Assembly (NCBI RefSeq): GCF_014196535.1
Contig: NZ_JACIDU010000009.1
Location: forward strand, 62,001-126,000
Direction: 5' to 3'
DNA from: Allorhizobium borbori
GTDB taxonomy: Bacteria > Pseudomonadota > Alphaproteobacteria > Rhizobiales > Rhizobiaceae
Length of the DNA: 64,000 nucleotides
Position 1 is the stretch's first letter. Each line of letters begins with the position of its first letter. The position numbers and the translations under genes are program-made. This document shows, one piece after another, positions 30,131-40,335 of this stretch. The notes below the pieces were generated by a model. It saw only the letters and a program-made list of their open reading frames with translations. It was not told the DNA's origin and made no database searches.

Positions 30131-31387
30131 TCATTCCGCAGCCTGTTTTCCCGAACCGTAGCGTTTTTCGATGTATTCGATCACCAGCGCCTCGAAATCG
30201 GCGGCGATGTTCGGCCCGCGCAGCGTCATGGCCTTCTGACCGTCGATGAAGACGGGGGCGGACGGCGTCTCGCCCGTGCCCGGCAAGGAAATGCCGATAT
30301 CGGCATGCTTGCTTTCGCCGGGACCATTGACGATGCAGCCCATGACGGCGACGTTCAGCCCCTCGACACCCGGATATTTCTCGCGCCAGACCGGCATGTT
30401 CTTGCGAATATCGTCCTGAATACGCTGCGCCAGTTCCTGGAATACGGTGGACGTGGTGCGCCCGCAACCCGGACAGGCGGCAACGACCGGAATGAACTGG
30501 CGGAAACCCATGACCTGCAGAAGTTCCTGCGCCACCTGCACTTCGCGGGTGCGATCACCATTCGGTTCCGGTGTCAGCGAAACGCGGATCGTATCGCCGA
30601 TACCCTGCTGCAGCACATAGCCCATGGCCGCAGAGGAAGCGACGATACCCTTCGAGCCCATGCCCGCTTCGGTGAGACCGAGATGCAGCGCATGGTCGGA
30701 ACGTTCCGACAGCATGGAATAGACCGCGATAAGGTCCTGCACCTGGCTGACCTTGGCGGAGAGAATGATGTGGTCACGCGGCAGGCCGATCTCTTCCGCA
30801 AGTTCGGCCGAAATCAGCGCCGACTGAACGATGGCTTCGCGCGTCACCTGCCGGGCCGACAGCGGAAAGCCCTCTGCCTGATTCTTGTCCATCAGGGTCG
30901 TCAGCAGCTCCTGATCGAGCGATCCCCAGTTCACGCCAATGCGGACCGGCTTGTCGTAACGGATCGCCATTTCGACGATCTCGGCAAACTGCTTGTCCTT
31001 CTTGTCCTTGAAACCCACATTGCCGGGATTGATACGGTATTTTGCCAGCGCCTCGGCGCAGGCCGGGTGATCGGCCAGAAGCTTGTGGCCGATATAATGG
31101 AAATCACCTACCAGCGGCACGTCGAGCCCAAGGCGCAGCAGGCGTTCGCGGATTTTCGGCACGGCAGCGGCGCTCTCGTCGCGGTCGACGGTGATGCGCA
31201 CGATTTCAGACCCGGCCTTGAACAGTGCCGCGACCTGCGCCACCGTGGCGTCCACATCCGCCGTATCGGTGTTGGTCATGGATTGCACCACGACCGGGGC
31301 GCCTCCCCCTACAATCACGCCGCCGACATCGACGGCGACGGAGGCGCGGCGCGGTTTCGGATCGTAATCGGCAAGGCAAGACGACAT
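30131..31387 (-). CDS. ispG: 4-hydroxy-3-methylbut-2-en-1-yl diphosphate synthase (flavodoxin)
   Basis: An iron-sulfur enzyme of the MEP isoprenoid pathway, reductively opening MEcPP. The 418-residue protein has the TIM-barrel start [18 protein letters not shown] and the [4Fe-4S] cysteines in ACPGCGRT and GCIVNGPGE, with the third cysteine in this last motif. ATG 31387 ([17 protein letters not shown]) has AAGGG five bases upstream; a TTG six codons earlier is possible. It stands alone between the OmpA lipoprotein and an MFS gene on the same strand. The farnesyl diphosphate synthase nearby belongs to the downstream isoprenoid pathway. Confidence 0.97.
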   Translation of the reverse strand: MSSCLADYDPKPRRASVAVDVGGVIVGGGAPVVVQSMTNTDTADVDATVAQVAALFKAGSEIVRITVDRDESAAAVPKIRERLLRLGLDVPLVGDFHYIGHKLLADHPACAEALAKYRINPGNVGFKDKKDKQFAEIVEMAIRYDKPVRIGVNWGSLDQELLTTLMDKNQAEGFPLSARQVTREAIVQSALISAELAEEIGLPRDHIILSAKVSQVQDLIAVYSMLSERSDHALHLGLTEAGMGSKGIVASSAAMGYVLQQGIGDTIRVSLTPEPNGDRTREVQVAQELLQVMGFRQFIPVVAACPGCGRTTSTVFQELAQRIQDDIRKNMPVWREKYPGVEGLNVAVMGCIVNGPGESKHADIGISLPGTGETPSAPVFIDGQKAMTLRGPNIAADFEALVIEYIEKRYGSGKQAAE

Positions 31388-31480
31388 GGCGGCCCTTATG
31401 AACAAGCGGACTGACTGATTTTGAGGTGGCGCAAGCTTTACGCCTTGTCAACCGCTTCGGCCATCACTTTTCTCAAGCAG

Positions 31481-32686
31481 TCACTTGCGTTCGGCGTGAC
31501 GCACCAGATGCGAAAGCGCCAATACCGTGAGCGCCAGAAGCGGCATGGCCATGAATACCGTGCCGAGACCGGCATGGGCGGCAATGAAACCGATGATGGA
31601 CGGCGCGAACAGGATACCGGAATAGCCGAGCGTCGTGACCACAGAAAGGCCGATGCCGGAGGGCACGCCCGGAATGGAACCCGCCGCCGAGTAGATGATC
31701 GGTGACATGTTCGCAATGCCGATACCGGCAATGGCAAACCCGATGAGCGCGACAGTCGTGGTGGGCGCGACACCGGCGATGAAGAGGCCGATCATGCCAA
31801 GCGCTGCAGATGCGCGCAGCGTCCTCACCGGCCCGAACCGATCACGCACGAGATCGCCGGCAAAACGCATCGCCGCCATGGTCAGCGAGAAGGCGGCATA
31901 GGCAAAGCCGGAAACGGCAAGCGGAGCCCCGAGTTCGTTCTTGAGATAAAGCGCACTCCAATCGAGCATCGCGCCTTCGGGGATCATCGAAAACAGCGCA
32001 ATGAGGCCGATCAGCCAGGGCAAGGGCGTTGCCGGCAGCCGCAGTTTTTCCTTGCCTCCGTCCACACTGGCCTCCGGCGCGTCGTGGCGGTAGAGAACCG
32101 GCCAGGTGGCGGCAATGAGCAAGCCGATGACGACGGTCACGAGAACGGCATGGCCGAATATCCCGAGAACTTCGATGAGATAGCCGCCAATACCCGCGCC
32201 GAGCAGGCCGCCAAGGCTCCAGAAGGCATGGCAGGACGACATGATGGCCCGATGCATGGCTTTTTCCACCGCCACCGCATTGGCGTTCATCGCCACATCC
32301 ATGGCACCGATGAAACCGCCGAAGAGAAACATGGCCACCGCCGCACTCAGCCAGCCGGGCGACAGCGTAATCAGCAACAGCATCGGCATCAGCGCGAAGC
32401 CGGACATGAGCGAGATGCGACCGGACCCGAGCCGCGCCACCATTGCGCCGGCCACGGGCATCATCAGAAGCGAGCCGATGCCGAAGATCATGATCATGAC
32501 CCCGAGTGCGCTCTCGCCGAGCGCCAGACGCTGGGCGAATTCCGGGATTTTCGGCGCCCAGGAACCGGCGGCAAAGCCATTGGCAAGGAAAAGCAGCGAT
32601 ACGCCGAGCCGGATGCCGGGAAAAAACCCGGTTGGTCGCACGGTCGCATTTTTCTCCAAAACAGCCGATTCCATCGTTGAATCCAT
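31481..32686 (-). CDS. MFS transporter
   Basis: A membrane protein of about 401 residues with roughly 12 hydrophobic segments. Segments such as GVSLLFLANGFAAGSW, GSLLMMPVAGAMVARLGSG (loop 2/3) and AMDVAMNANAVAVEKA resemble MFS proteins annotated as inner-membrane YbjJ-like permeases. The substrate is not readable. The start is uncertain: ATG 32719, 32686 and 32674 are in frame; 32686 is chosen as a compromise because GGAG lies just before it, but none has an ideal ribosome site. It is divergent from the EamA gene; the gap is about 150 bases. Confidence 0.85.
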   Translation of the reverse strand: MDSTMESAVLEKNATVRPTGFFPGIRLGVSLLFLANGFAAGSWAPKIPEFAQRLALGESALGVMIMIFGIGSLLMMPVAGAMVARLGSGRISLMSGFALMPMLLLITLSPGWLSAAVAMFLFGGFIGAMDVAMNANAVAVEKAMHRAIMSSCHAFWSLGGLLGAGIGGYLIEVLGIFGHAVLVTVVIGLLIAATWPVLYRHDAPEASVDGGKEKLRLPATPLPWLIGLIALFSMIPEGAMLDWSALYLKNELGAPLAVSGFAYAAFSLTMAAMRFAGDLVRDRFGPVRTLRASAALGMIGLFIAGVAPTTTVALIGFAIAGIGIANMSPIIYSAAGSIPGVPSGIGLSVVTTLGYSGILFAPSIIGFIAAHAGLGTVFMAMPLLALTVLALSHLVRHAERK

Positions 32687-32833
32687 CTCCTGCAACGTTT
32701 CCGGTCGAGACTTATGCATGGTTTTAGCGCTGTGAACAGTCAATTTCCCTTACAATTGACATATCCTGACAAATGACAGATGCATGGTGGCCGCGCTCTG
32801 GTCGTCCCCTCTGCGGCGCTTCGCAGGCCGCTC

Positions 32834-33733
32834 ATGTCTCCATCCACAAAAAGCACCATTCCAGCCGGCATCGCATTTTCCTGCGTCAGCTATGCGCTGT
32901 TCAATTTTCACGATGCAGCGGTGAAGCTTCTGGTGGAAGGCGATATTCCCGTTTTCGAGGTCCTCTTCACCCGGTCCCTTGCCATTCTCATCGGCTGTAT
33001 CCTGATCGGTGGCGGTCGCGCCCACATTGCCCGCACCATCGCCTCACCGGTCATGAAGCCGATGGTACTGCGCTCCTTTTTGCTGCTCGGCGCCTGGCTC
33101 TGCTATTATTCGGCGGCACGTTATCTGCCGCTCGGACAATTGATGACGCTTTATTATGCAGCCCCCATCGCCGCTACCTTGCTCGCCGTACCGATACTCA
33201 AAGAAACCGTGCCGCCCATTCGCTGGATCGCCATCCTCACCGGCTTTGCGGGCGTTGCAGCCGCCTCCGGCATCACCCGGCTTGAGGTGAGTGGCGCGGC
33301 CCTGCTCGCGCTGACCGCCGCCGTGCTCTGGGCCAGCGCCACCATCTATCTGCGCAGAACGGCCATGGCGGAAAAGACCATTGTGCAGATGACCATTACC
33401 AACGCCATGTTCGTGATCGCGATGACTGCCGCCACCGCCTTCTTCTGGACGACACCGAGCTGGTCGCAAATGGGGCTGCTGCTCGGCACCGCGGTGTTCG
33501 GCGGGCTGGCCCAATATGCCCTGTTCGAAAGTATCCGTCGCGCGCCGGTCTCCGTGCTCGCCCCTTTCGAATATTCCGCCCTCGTCTGGGCCTTCCTGCT
33601 CGGCTACGTTATCTGGGGTGACACGCCCACGACGAACGTCGTCATCGGTGCGCTGATGATCGCGTCGGCCGGCCTCATCATCGTTCTCTCCGAACGGCGC
33701 GCCTGGAAAAAGGAAAAGGCCCAGCAAAGCTGA
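32834..33733 (+). CDS. EamA/DMT-superfamily transporter
   Basis: A 299-residue membrane protein with ten predicted helices in two EamA repeats (about residues 12-140 and 150-290; the second holds FEYSALVWAFLLGYVIWGDTP). DMT transporters of this length move amino acids, nucleotide sugars or other metabolites; the substrate is unknown. ATG 32834 (MSPSTKSTIPAGI) is preferred to an upstream in-frame ATG at 32780, which would add 18 residues without similarity. It ends 40 bases from the convergent pyc stop. Confidence 0.88.
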   Translation: MSPSTKSTIPAGIAFSCVSYALFNFHDAAVKLLVEGDIPVFEVLFTRSLAILIGCILIGGGRAHIARTIASPVMKPMVLRSFLLLGAWLCYYSAARYLPLGQLMTLYYAAPIAATLLAVPILKETVPPIRWIAILTGFAGVAAASGITRLEVSGAALLALTAAVLWASATIYLRRTAMAEKTIVQMTITNAMFVIAMTAATAFFWTTPSWSQMGLLLGTAVFGGLAQYALFESIRRAPVSVLAPFEYSALVWAFLLGYVIWGDTPTTNVVIGALMIASAGLIIVLSERRAWKKEKAQQS

Positions 33734-33773
33734 GCCTCAACCATTCGCTTGTCTGCGTTGATGCGGTTGGCTG

Positions 33774-36700
33774 TTAACCGCCGTATACGATCAGCAGGTC
33801 CTTGGCGTCGATCTGATCGCCCGGCTTCACCAGCACTTCGGCAATCGTCGCATCCCGTTCGGCGTGCAGCGCCGTTTCCATCTTCATCGCTTCGATGGAA
33901 ACGAGCACATCACCCGCCTTCACTTCCTGGCCGACATTCACGAAGACGGTGGAGATGACGCCCGGCATCGGCGCGCCGAGATGCGCGCCATTGCCAGCTT
34001 CGGCCTTGCGGCGTGCCTTGGCGGAAGCAGCCAGTGAGCGATCCGGCACCTTGATGAGGCGCGGCTGGCCGTTCAGCTCGAAGAACACCTTGACCAGACC
34101 CTGCTCGTCGGGATCGGAGGTCGCCAGCAGCACGACAACGAGATCCTTGCCCTTTTCGATCTGCGCCGAAACTTCCTCGCCGTTTTCCAGACCGTAGAAA
34201 TAGGCGGGCGTCGGCAGAACCGAAACCGGACCATAGGTCTGGCTGGCCAGAGCGAAGTCGGTGAAGACCTTCGGATACATCAGGTAGGAGGCAAACTCGT
34301 AGTCGTTGATGGCACGATCGAGCTTGGTTTCGATCGTCTTGCGCTCGGCGTCGAGATCAGCTTCCGGCAGCAGCGAACCCGGCACCACCGTATAGGGCGT
34401 GTCACCCTTCAGCGCCTTCTTCTGCAGCGCGGCCGGCCAGCCGCCCGGAGGCTGACCGAGATCGCCCTTGAGCATGGAAATCGCCGATTCCGGGAAGGAC
34501 ACATCCTTGTCCGGGTTCTCGACATCCGCAACCGTCAGATCCTGGCTGACCATCATCAGCGCCATGTCGCCCACCACCTTGGAGGACGGCGTGACCTTGA
34601 CGATATCGCCGAACATCTTGTTCGCGTCGGCATAGGCTTGCGCCACTTCATGCCAGCGGGATTCAAGACCGAGCGAACGAGCCTGTTCCTTGAGGTTGGT
34701 GAACTGGCCACCCGGCATTTCATGAAGATAGACTTCCGAGGCCGGTCCCTTGAGATCGCTTTCGAAGGCCGCATACTGGTTGCGCACCGCTTCCCAATAG
34801 AAGGACAGGCGGCGAATCCAGGCGGCGTCCAGACCGCTGTCGCGTTCGGTGCCCTTGAGCGCTTCGACGATGGAGCCGAGGCAGGGCTGCGACGTGCCGC
34901 CGGAGAAGGCGTCCATGGCAGCATCGACGGCATCGACGCCCGCATCGACCGCTGCCAGCACGCTGGCCGCAGAAACGCCGGACGTATCATGTGTATGGAA
35001 GTGGATCGGCAGGCCGGTCGCCTCGCGCAACGCCTTGAACAGGACCTTGGCCGCGCCGGGCTTCAGAAGGCCCGCCATGTCCTTGACGGCGATGATGTTG
35101 GCGCCGGCCTTCTCCAGTTCGACCGCCAGATCGGTGTAATATTTCAGGCTGTACTTGGCCCGTTCCGGATCGAGAATATCGCCGGTGTAGCAGATCGCCG
35201 CCTCGCAAAGCTTGTTCTCTTCAAGGATGGCGTCCATCGACACACGCATGTTGTCGACCCAGTTAAGGCAGTCGAACACGCGGAACAGATCGATGCCGCC
35301 GCGCGCGGCCTGACGCACGAAATACTTCACGACATTGTCGGGATAGTTCTTGTAGCCAACGCCGTTCGCCCCGCGCAGAAGCATCTGCAACAGGATATTT
35401 GGCGCGCTTTCACGGATCAGCGCCAGACGCTCCCACGGGTCTTCCGTCAGGAAGCGCATGGACACGTCGAAAGTCGCGCCGCCCCAGCATTCCAGCGAGA
35501 ACAGGCCCGGCAGAGCCTTGGCATAGGTGCCGGCGACCGAGGCGATGTCATAGGTGCGCATGCGCGTGGCGAGCAGCGACTGATGACCGTCACGCATGGT
35601 CGTGTCGGTCAGCAGAACACGCTTTTCATTGCGCATCCACTCGGCGAACCCCTTCGGGCCGAGCGCATCGAGCTTCTGTTTCGTACCGTCGAGGATCGGT
35701 GCATCGATGCCGGGCACGACCGGCGCAGCGGCATCGGCCGAAGGCCTGGCGCGGCCACGCGTCTCCGGATGACCGTTTACCGTCACATCGGCGAGATAGG
35801 TCAGAAGCTTGGTCGCGCGGTCCTGACGCTTCACCTGCTGGAAAAGCTCCGGCGTCGAGTCGATGAAACGCGTGGTGTAGGTGTTATCCTTGAACTTCGG
35901 ATGCGTGATGATCGCTTCGAGGAAGGTCAGGTTGGTGGCGACGCCACGGATACGGAATTCGCGCAACGCGCGATCCATGCGGCTGATCGCCTGATCGGCG
36001 GTCGGCGCCCAGGCCGTGACCTTCACCAGCAGCGGATCATAGAAGCGGGTGATGATGGCGCCTGCATAAGCGGTACCGCCATCGAGACGGATGCCGAAAC
36101 CCGCCGCCGAACGGTAGGCGGTGATGCGACCGTAGTCCGGAATGAAGTTGTGTTCCGGATCTTCAGTGGTGATGCGGCACTGCATGGCATGGCCGTTCAG
36201 CCGGATCGCTTCCTGCGGCGGCACGCCGGATTCGGGTGTGCCGATGGCATAGCCTTCAAGAACGTGAATCTGCGCCTTGACGATATCGATACCCGTGACC
36301 GTTTCGGTCACGGTATGCTCCACCTGAATGCGCGGGTTCACTTCGATGAAGTAGAATTTGCCGGTATCGGCGTCCATCAGATACTCGACCGTGCCGGCAC
36401 CGATGTAATTCGTCGCCTTCGCGATCTTCAGCGAATAATCCGCCAGTTCCTGACGCTGGGCCTCGGAAAGATAGGGGGCCGGGGCACGCTCCACGACCTT
36501 CTGGTTACGACGCTGGATGGAGCAGTCACGCTCGAAGAGATGAACGGCATTGCCGTGCGTGTCGCCGAGAATCTGGCTTTCGACGTGGCGGGCACGCTCG
36601 ACGAGCTTTTCCAGATAGACCTCGTCCTTGCCGAAGGCAGCCTTGGCCTCGCGCTTGGCTTCCGTCACCTCGCGCATCAGGTCGTCGGCGGAACGAATGA

Positions 36701-37232
36701 CGCGCATGCCGCGACCGCCACCGCCCCAGGAGGCCTTGAGCATCACCGGATAACCGATCTCCTCGGCCATGCGTGCGACTTCCGCCGGATCGTCCGGCAG
36801 CGGTTCGGTGGCCGGAACCACCGGCACGTTCACCGACATTGCCAGGTTGCGGGCAGCCACCTTGTTGCCAAGCCGGCGCATGGTTTCGGCCTTCGGACCG
36901 ATGAAAATGATACCTGCATCGTTGCAGGCCTCTACGAATTCAGGACTTTCGGAGAGGAGGCCGTAACCGGGATGGATGGCATCTGCACCGGAGAGTTTTG
37001 CGACGCGAATGATTTCCTCGATAGACAGGTAACTCTCGATCGGCCCCATGTCTTTCGAAAGATGCGGGCCCCGCCCGATCCGGTAGCTTTCGTCGGCCTT
37101 GAAGCGGTGGAGCGACAGCTTGTCCTCCTCGGCCCATACGGCGACGGTTGCGATCCCCAATTCATTGGCTGCCCGGAACACACGGATAGCGATCTCAGAT
37201 CGGTTGGCAACGAGTATCTTTTTGATCCGCAA
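33774..37232 (-). CDS. pyc: Pyruvate carboxylase
   Basis: A 1152-residue biotin enzyme that carboxylates pyruvate to oxaloacetate, refilling the TCA cycle. Domains in order: biotin carboxylase (1-450, with the ATP-grasp motif SWGGGGRGM and the catalytic ERDCSIQRRNQK), carboxytransferase (about 540-810, LLTDTTMRDGHQSLLATRM and VKDMAGLLKP), the allosteric region, and a biotinyl domain ending in EAMKMETA, with the biotin lysine near residue 1118. Length and sequence match the Rhizobium enzyme. The start is a TTG at 37232 with GGAGGAG eight bases upstream, giving the canonical RIKKILVANRSEIAIRV; the ATG-started longer frame has no similarity upstream. Confidence 0.98.
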   Translation of the reverse strand: MRIKKILVANRSEIAIRVFRAANELGIATVAVWAEEDKLSLHRFKADESYRIGRGPHLSKDMGPIESYLSIEEIIRVAKLSGADAIHPGYGLLSESPEFVEACNDAGIIFIGPKAETMRRLGNKVAARNLAMSVNVPVVPATEPLPDDPAEVARMAEEIGYPVMLKASWGGGGRGMRVIRSADDLMREVTEAKREAKAAFGKDEVYLEKLVERARHVESQILGDTHGNAVHLFERDCSIQRRNQKVVERAPAPYLSEAQRQELADYSLKIAKATNYIGAGTVEYLMDADTGKFYFIEVNPRIQVEHTVTETVTGIDIVKAQIHVLEGYAIGTPESGVPPQEAIRLNGHAMQCRITTEDPEHNFIPDYGRITAYRSAAGFGIRLDGGTAYAGAIITRFYDPLLVKVTAWAPTADQAISRMDRALREFRIRGVATNLTFLEAIITHPKFKDNTYTTRFIDSTPELFQQVKRQDRATKLLTYLADVTVNGHPETRGRARPSADAAAPVVPGIDAPILDGTKQKLDALGPKGFAEWMRNEKRVLLTDTTMRDGHQSLLATRMRTYDIASVAGTYAKALPGLFSLECWGGATFDVSMRFLTEDPWERLALIRESAPNILLQMLLRGANGVGYKNYPDNVVKYFVRQAARGGIDLFRVFDCLNWVDNMRVSMDAILEENKLCEAAICYTGDILDPERAKYSLKYYTDLAVELEKAGANIIAVKDMAGLLKPGAAKVLFKALREATGLPIHFHTHDTSGVSAASVLAAVDAGVDAVDAAMDAFSGGTSQPCLGSIVEALKGTERDSGLDAAWIRRLSFYWEAVRNQYAAFESDLKGPASEVYLHEMPGGQFTNLKEQARSLGLESRWHEVAQAYADANKMFGDIVKVTPSSKVVGDMALMMVSQDLTVADVENPDKDVSFPESAISMLKGDLGQPPGGWPAALQKKALKGDTPYTVVPGSLLPEADLDAERKTIETKLDRAINDYEFASYLMYPKVFTDFALASQTYGPVSVLPTPAYFYGLENGEEVSAQIEKGKDLVVVLLATSDPDEQGLVKVFFELNGQPRLIKVPDRSLAASAKARRKAEAGNGAHLGAPMPGVISTVFVNVGQEVKAGDVLVSIEAMKMETALHAERDATIAEVLVKPGDQIDAKDLLIVYGG

Positions 37233-37490
37233 GTCGAAATCTCCTCCAGGTCGTGCGTTTTCCAGCACGCCGAAACGCCTCTCGCCGACCCTGCTCACGC
37301 CGGGAACCGGACGAACCATGTTCAAATGCACCGCGTTCAATTGCAACCGGGCAATGGCCGTCAGACGGCCTCCCAAGCACTCCTCACCCGGTTCACGCGG
37401 ATGTTAGCGACTCACCTGATGATGCGCAATTTCACCTTAGAACTATTTTGCGCCGCCGAACGGGATTCTGGGTAGGCGTGCACTGGGTGG

Positions 37491-38234
37491 TCAGACCAGA
37501 AGCCCGCGACGGAAGGCGAGAGAGATCGCGTGCTGGCGATTGCGGGCCTCCAGCTTGTCCTGCAAGCCGTTGACGTACCAGTCAACCGTATGGTTGGAGA
37601 TGGAGAGTTCGCGGGCGATTTCGTTCGATGTCAGCCCCTCGGCCAGAAGGGCAATGACTTCCTTTTCGCGCCGCGTCATGGAAACCGGCTGATCGGATGG
37701 TGGCAGGCTGGTCGGAATGACCCCGTCACCCAGATTGACGATACGCCAGAAGAGGTGGTTGACCGCAGCATTCATCAGACGAAGCTCCATCGGGGCGATA
37801 TCGCTGCGTCGCCCGGCCACTGCAATGGCCCCCATCAGGCCAAGACGTCCGTAGATCGGAAAGAGATAACCGTCCTCGATCCCGAAACGCATACGATCGG
37901 CAGCCAGTCGCTCGATGCCACGCCGATGGGTATCTTTCTCGAACGCGCCATAGGCGTCCGCGAAGCGATAGTAGCCCTGCGCCGCCGAGAGGTGTCGCAA
38001 AACGGGATCGATGAGATGATACCCGCGCGACATGTAGAAATCGACCCAGTTTTCCGGAAGTTGGTGATGCAGGATGCGGAAAACGGAGGTTTCGCTGACC
38101 ATGGGAATGCGCAGAACCGCGTAGTGGCCGTAGCCCTCATCATCGAGAATTCCGGTGAAAGCGTCCATGAGTCGCTCGAGCGAATCGCACTCATCAACGG
38201 CCATTAGGAACTGGATGATGCTATCTGATTGCAC
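37491..38234 (-). CDS. LuxR-family transcriptional regulator with autoinducer-binding domain (orphan)
   Basis: A 247-residue regulator. Residues about 15-165 form an AHL-binding-type domain: Trp63, Tyr67, Asp76 and Pro77 in NWVDFYM and LIDPVL match TraR W57, Y61, D70 and P71, and Gly122 matches G113; the TraR W85 position falls in YYRFAD and is not tryptophan. The C-terminal HTH (185-247) has TRREKEVIALLAEGLTSNEI and TVDWYVNGLQDKL. The start GTG 38234 has GGAGG upstream; GTG 38249 is possible. No luxI-type synthase is in the window, so it is a LuxR solo. It is divergent from chvA, 334 bases apart, so it may control cyclic glucan export, but that is inference. Confidence 0.9.
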   Translation of the reverse strand: MQSDSIIQFLMAVDECDSLERLMDAFTGILDDEGYGHYAVLRIPMVSETSVFRILHHQLPENWVDFYMSRGYHLIDPVLRHLSAAQGYYRFADAYGAFEKDTHRRGIERLAADRMRFGIEDGYLFPIYGRLGLMGAIAVAGRRSDIAPMELRLMNAAVNHLFWRIVNLGDGVIPTSLPPSDQPVSMTRREKEVIALLAEGLTSNEIARELSISNHTVDWYVNGLQDKLEARNRQHAISLAFRRGLLV

Positions 38235-38568
38235 GATGCCTCCGATCACTCATTGCCGATCCGGAGCGAATGATCGCCCTCAGTGGGGAGGAAGCACGAA
38301 CTGCCCCGAACATGAAAATCAACCTATCAATAACCATAAGCTTAGACAATTAACCCGCTACGCGCAAAACGATTATTGACCTGCAAAAAATAACGTTGCC
38401 CGATTGCGCAACAGCACGCGGAGAGGCATGTATCGGCCATAACAAAACTGTGTTCCCGTGATCAAAAGTGAATTATGGTTCTCGCAGTTCGCATGCTACC
38501 CAAGCGTCGGGTGACGGAACAGCCGCGGTCTGGAAATTGCGGTGTCCGGCTTTGTCGAGGTTTCCCAT
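38235..38568. promoter_or_regulatory. Divergent intergenic region of the LuxR-type gene and chvA
   Basis: These 334 bases have no convincing gene. They hold the promoters of both neighbours and are AT-rich near 38300-38470. A possible plus-strand -35 element TTGACC (38379-38384) is seen but I cannot pair it with a good -10. I see no clear 18-20 bp lux-box dyad. Confidence 0.4.
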
Positions 38569-40332
38569 TTGTCACTGTTGCAGGTCTATCTCCGCGCGCT
38601 GAAGTATCTCGGAGCCAATCGTCTTCGTGTTTCGATGGTCGTCGTCGCCAATGCGGTGCTGGCCGTCATCACCATCGCGGAACCCATTCTGTTCGGCAAG
38701 ATCATCGAGGCCATTTCCAGCAAGGGGGACGTAAAGCCCGTTCTGATGATGTGGGCCGGCTTCGCCGTCTTCAACACCATCGCCTTCGTGCTGGTGGCTC
38801 GCGAAGCAGACCGCCTTGCCCATGGCCGGCGTGCATCGCTGCTCACGGAAGCCTTCGAGCGCATCGTCTCCATGCCGCTGTCCTGGCATAACCGCCGGGG
38901 CACGTCGAATGCGCTCCACACGCTGCTGCGCGCCTCCGATTCGCTGTTCGGCTTATGGCTGGAATTCATGCGCTCGCATCTGGCGACCGCCGTGGCCTTG
39001 GCTTTGTTGATCCCGACCGCGCTGTCCATGGATGTGCGGCTTACCATGGTGCTTCTTGGCCTCGGCGTGCTCTATCTGCTGATCGGCAAGCTGGTCATGA
39101 GCAAGACCAAAGATGGCCAGGCCTCCGTGGAAGGCCACTACCATCGCGTCTTTTCCCATATCAGCGATTGCATCAGCAACGTTTCGGTCATTCACAGCTA
39201 CAACCGCATCGAGGCCGAAACACGCGCCTTGAAGGAATTCACGCGCAAGCTTCTCTCGGCGCAATATCCGGTTCTCGACTGGTGGGCGCTGGCCAGCGCG
39301 CTCAACCGCATGGCCTCCACCATCTCGATGATGATCATCCTCGTCATCGGCACGGTGCTCGTCCAGAAGGGCGAGATGAAGGTCGGTGATGTCATCGCCT
39401 TTACCGGCTTTGCAACGCTGCTCATCGGCCGCCTCGATCTGTTGCTACAGTTCACCAACCAGATCTTCGAGGCCCGCGCCAAGCTGGAGGACTTCTACAA
39501 GCTGGAAGACGCCGTGCGTGAGCGTGAGGACAATACCGACGCCGCCGAACTGAAGAATGTGAAGGGCAATATCGAGTTCCGCAACGTGTCCTTCGATTTT
39601 GCCAAGACGACGCAGGGCATCCACAACGTCTCCTTCACGGTCGACGCCGGCCAGACACTTGCCATTGTCGGCCCGACCGGCGCCGGCAAGACCACCCTCG
39701 TCAACCTTCTCCAGCGCGTTCACGAACCGCAGGAGGGCGCCATCCTCATCGATGGCACCGACATCGCCACGGTTACGCGGCAATCGCTGCGCCGGGCCAT
39801 CGCCACCGTGTTCCAGGATTCAGGCCTGCTCGACCGCTCGATTGCGGAGAACATCCGGCTCGGGCGCGAAAACGCCACCGATGACGACGTGCACCGCGCC
39901 GCAGAAGCCGCCGCAGCCCGTGACTTCATCGAGAGCCGCGTCGAACACTACGATACCCGCGTCGGCGAACGCGGTAACCGCCTCTCGGGCGGCGAGCGCC
40001 AGCGCATCGCCATCGCCCGCGCCATCCTCAAGGATGCGCCCATCCTGATCCTTGACGAGGCGACCAGCGCACTCGACGTGGAAACCGAAGCCAAGGTGAA
40101 GGAAGCGATCGACCGGCTGCGCAAGGGCCGCACCACCTTCATCATCGCTCACCGCCTCTCGACCATTCGTGACGCCGACCGGGTGATCTTCCTTGAACAT
40201 GGCCACATCCTCGAAACCGGCACCTATGATGAACTGAGCCATGCCGGCGGGCGCTTCTCTGCGCTTCTGCGCGAAAGCGGCATTTCCATCGAGGAAGACG
40301 ATGCGCGAGCCCGGGCCAAGCAGCCCCAGTGA
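38569..40332 (+). CDS. chvA: Cyclic beta-1,2-glucan ABC exporter ChvA/NdvA
   Basis: A 587-residue half-transporter that exports cyclic beta-1,2-glucan across the inner membrane in rhizobia. An N-terminal six-helix membrane domain (residues 20-290) precedes an ATPase domain with Walker A VGPTGAGKTTL, Q-loop FQDSGLLD, signature LSGGERQRI, Walker B ILILDEATS and H-loop AHRL. Length and sequence closely match Agrobacterium ChvA/Rhizobium NdvA. The start is probably TTG 38569, with GAGG eight bases upstream, giving LSLLQVYLRALKYLG like the known N-terminus; a GTG nine codons upstream (38542) is less likely. It is convergent with the KpsC-like gene (3-base gap). Confidence 0.96.
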   Translation: MSLLQVYLRALKYLGANRLRVSMVVVANAVLAVITIAEPILFGKIIEAISSKGDVKPVLMMWAGFAVFNTIAFVLVAREADRLAHGRRASLLTEAFERIVSMPLSWHNRRGTSNALHTLLRASDSLFGLWLEFMRSHLATAVALALLIPTALSMDVRLTMVLLGLGVLYLLIGKLVMSKTKDGQASVEGHYHRVFSHISDCISNVSVIHSYNRIEAETRALKEFTRKLLSAQYPVLDWWALASALNRMASTISMMIILVIGTVLVQKGEMKVGDVIAFTGFATLLIGRLDLLLQFTNQIFEARAKLEDFYKLEDAVREREDNTDAAELKNVKGNIEFRNVSFDFAKTTQGIHNVSFTVDAGQTLAIVGPTGAGKTTLVNLLQRVHEPQEGAILIDGTDIATVTRQSLRRAIATVFQDSGLLDRSIAENIRLGRENATDDDVHRAAEAAAARDFIESRVEHYDTRVGERGNRLSGGERQRIAIARAILKDAPILILDEATSALDVETEAKVKEAIDRLRKGRTTFIIAHRLSTIRDADRVIFLEHGHILETGTYDELSHAGGRFSALLRESGISIEEDDARARAKQPQ

Positions 40333-40335
40333 TCC

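Noticed and set aside
33763-33781. Small hairpin GCGGTT/AACCGC at the pyc stop
   Set aside because: Only six base pairs with no T run; too weak to call a terminator.
38235-38568. A lux box between the LuxR gene and chvA
   Set aside because: No 18-20 bp dyad with the usual pattern was found; only AT-rich sequence was seen.
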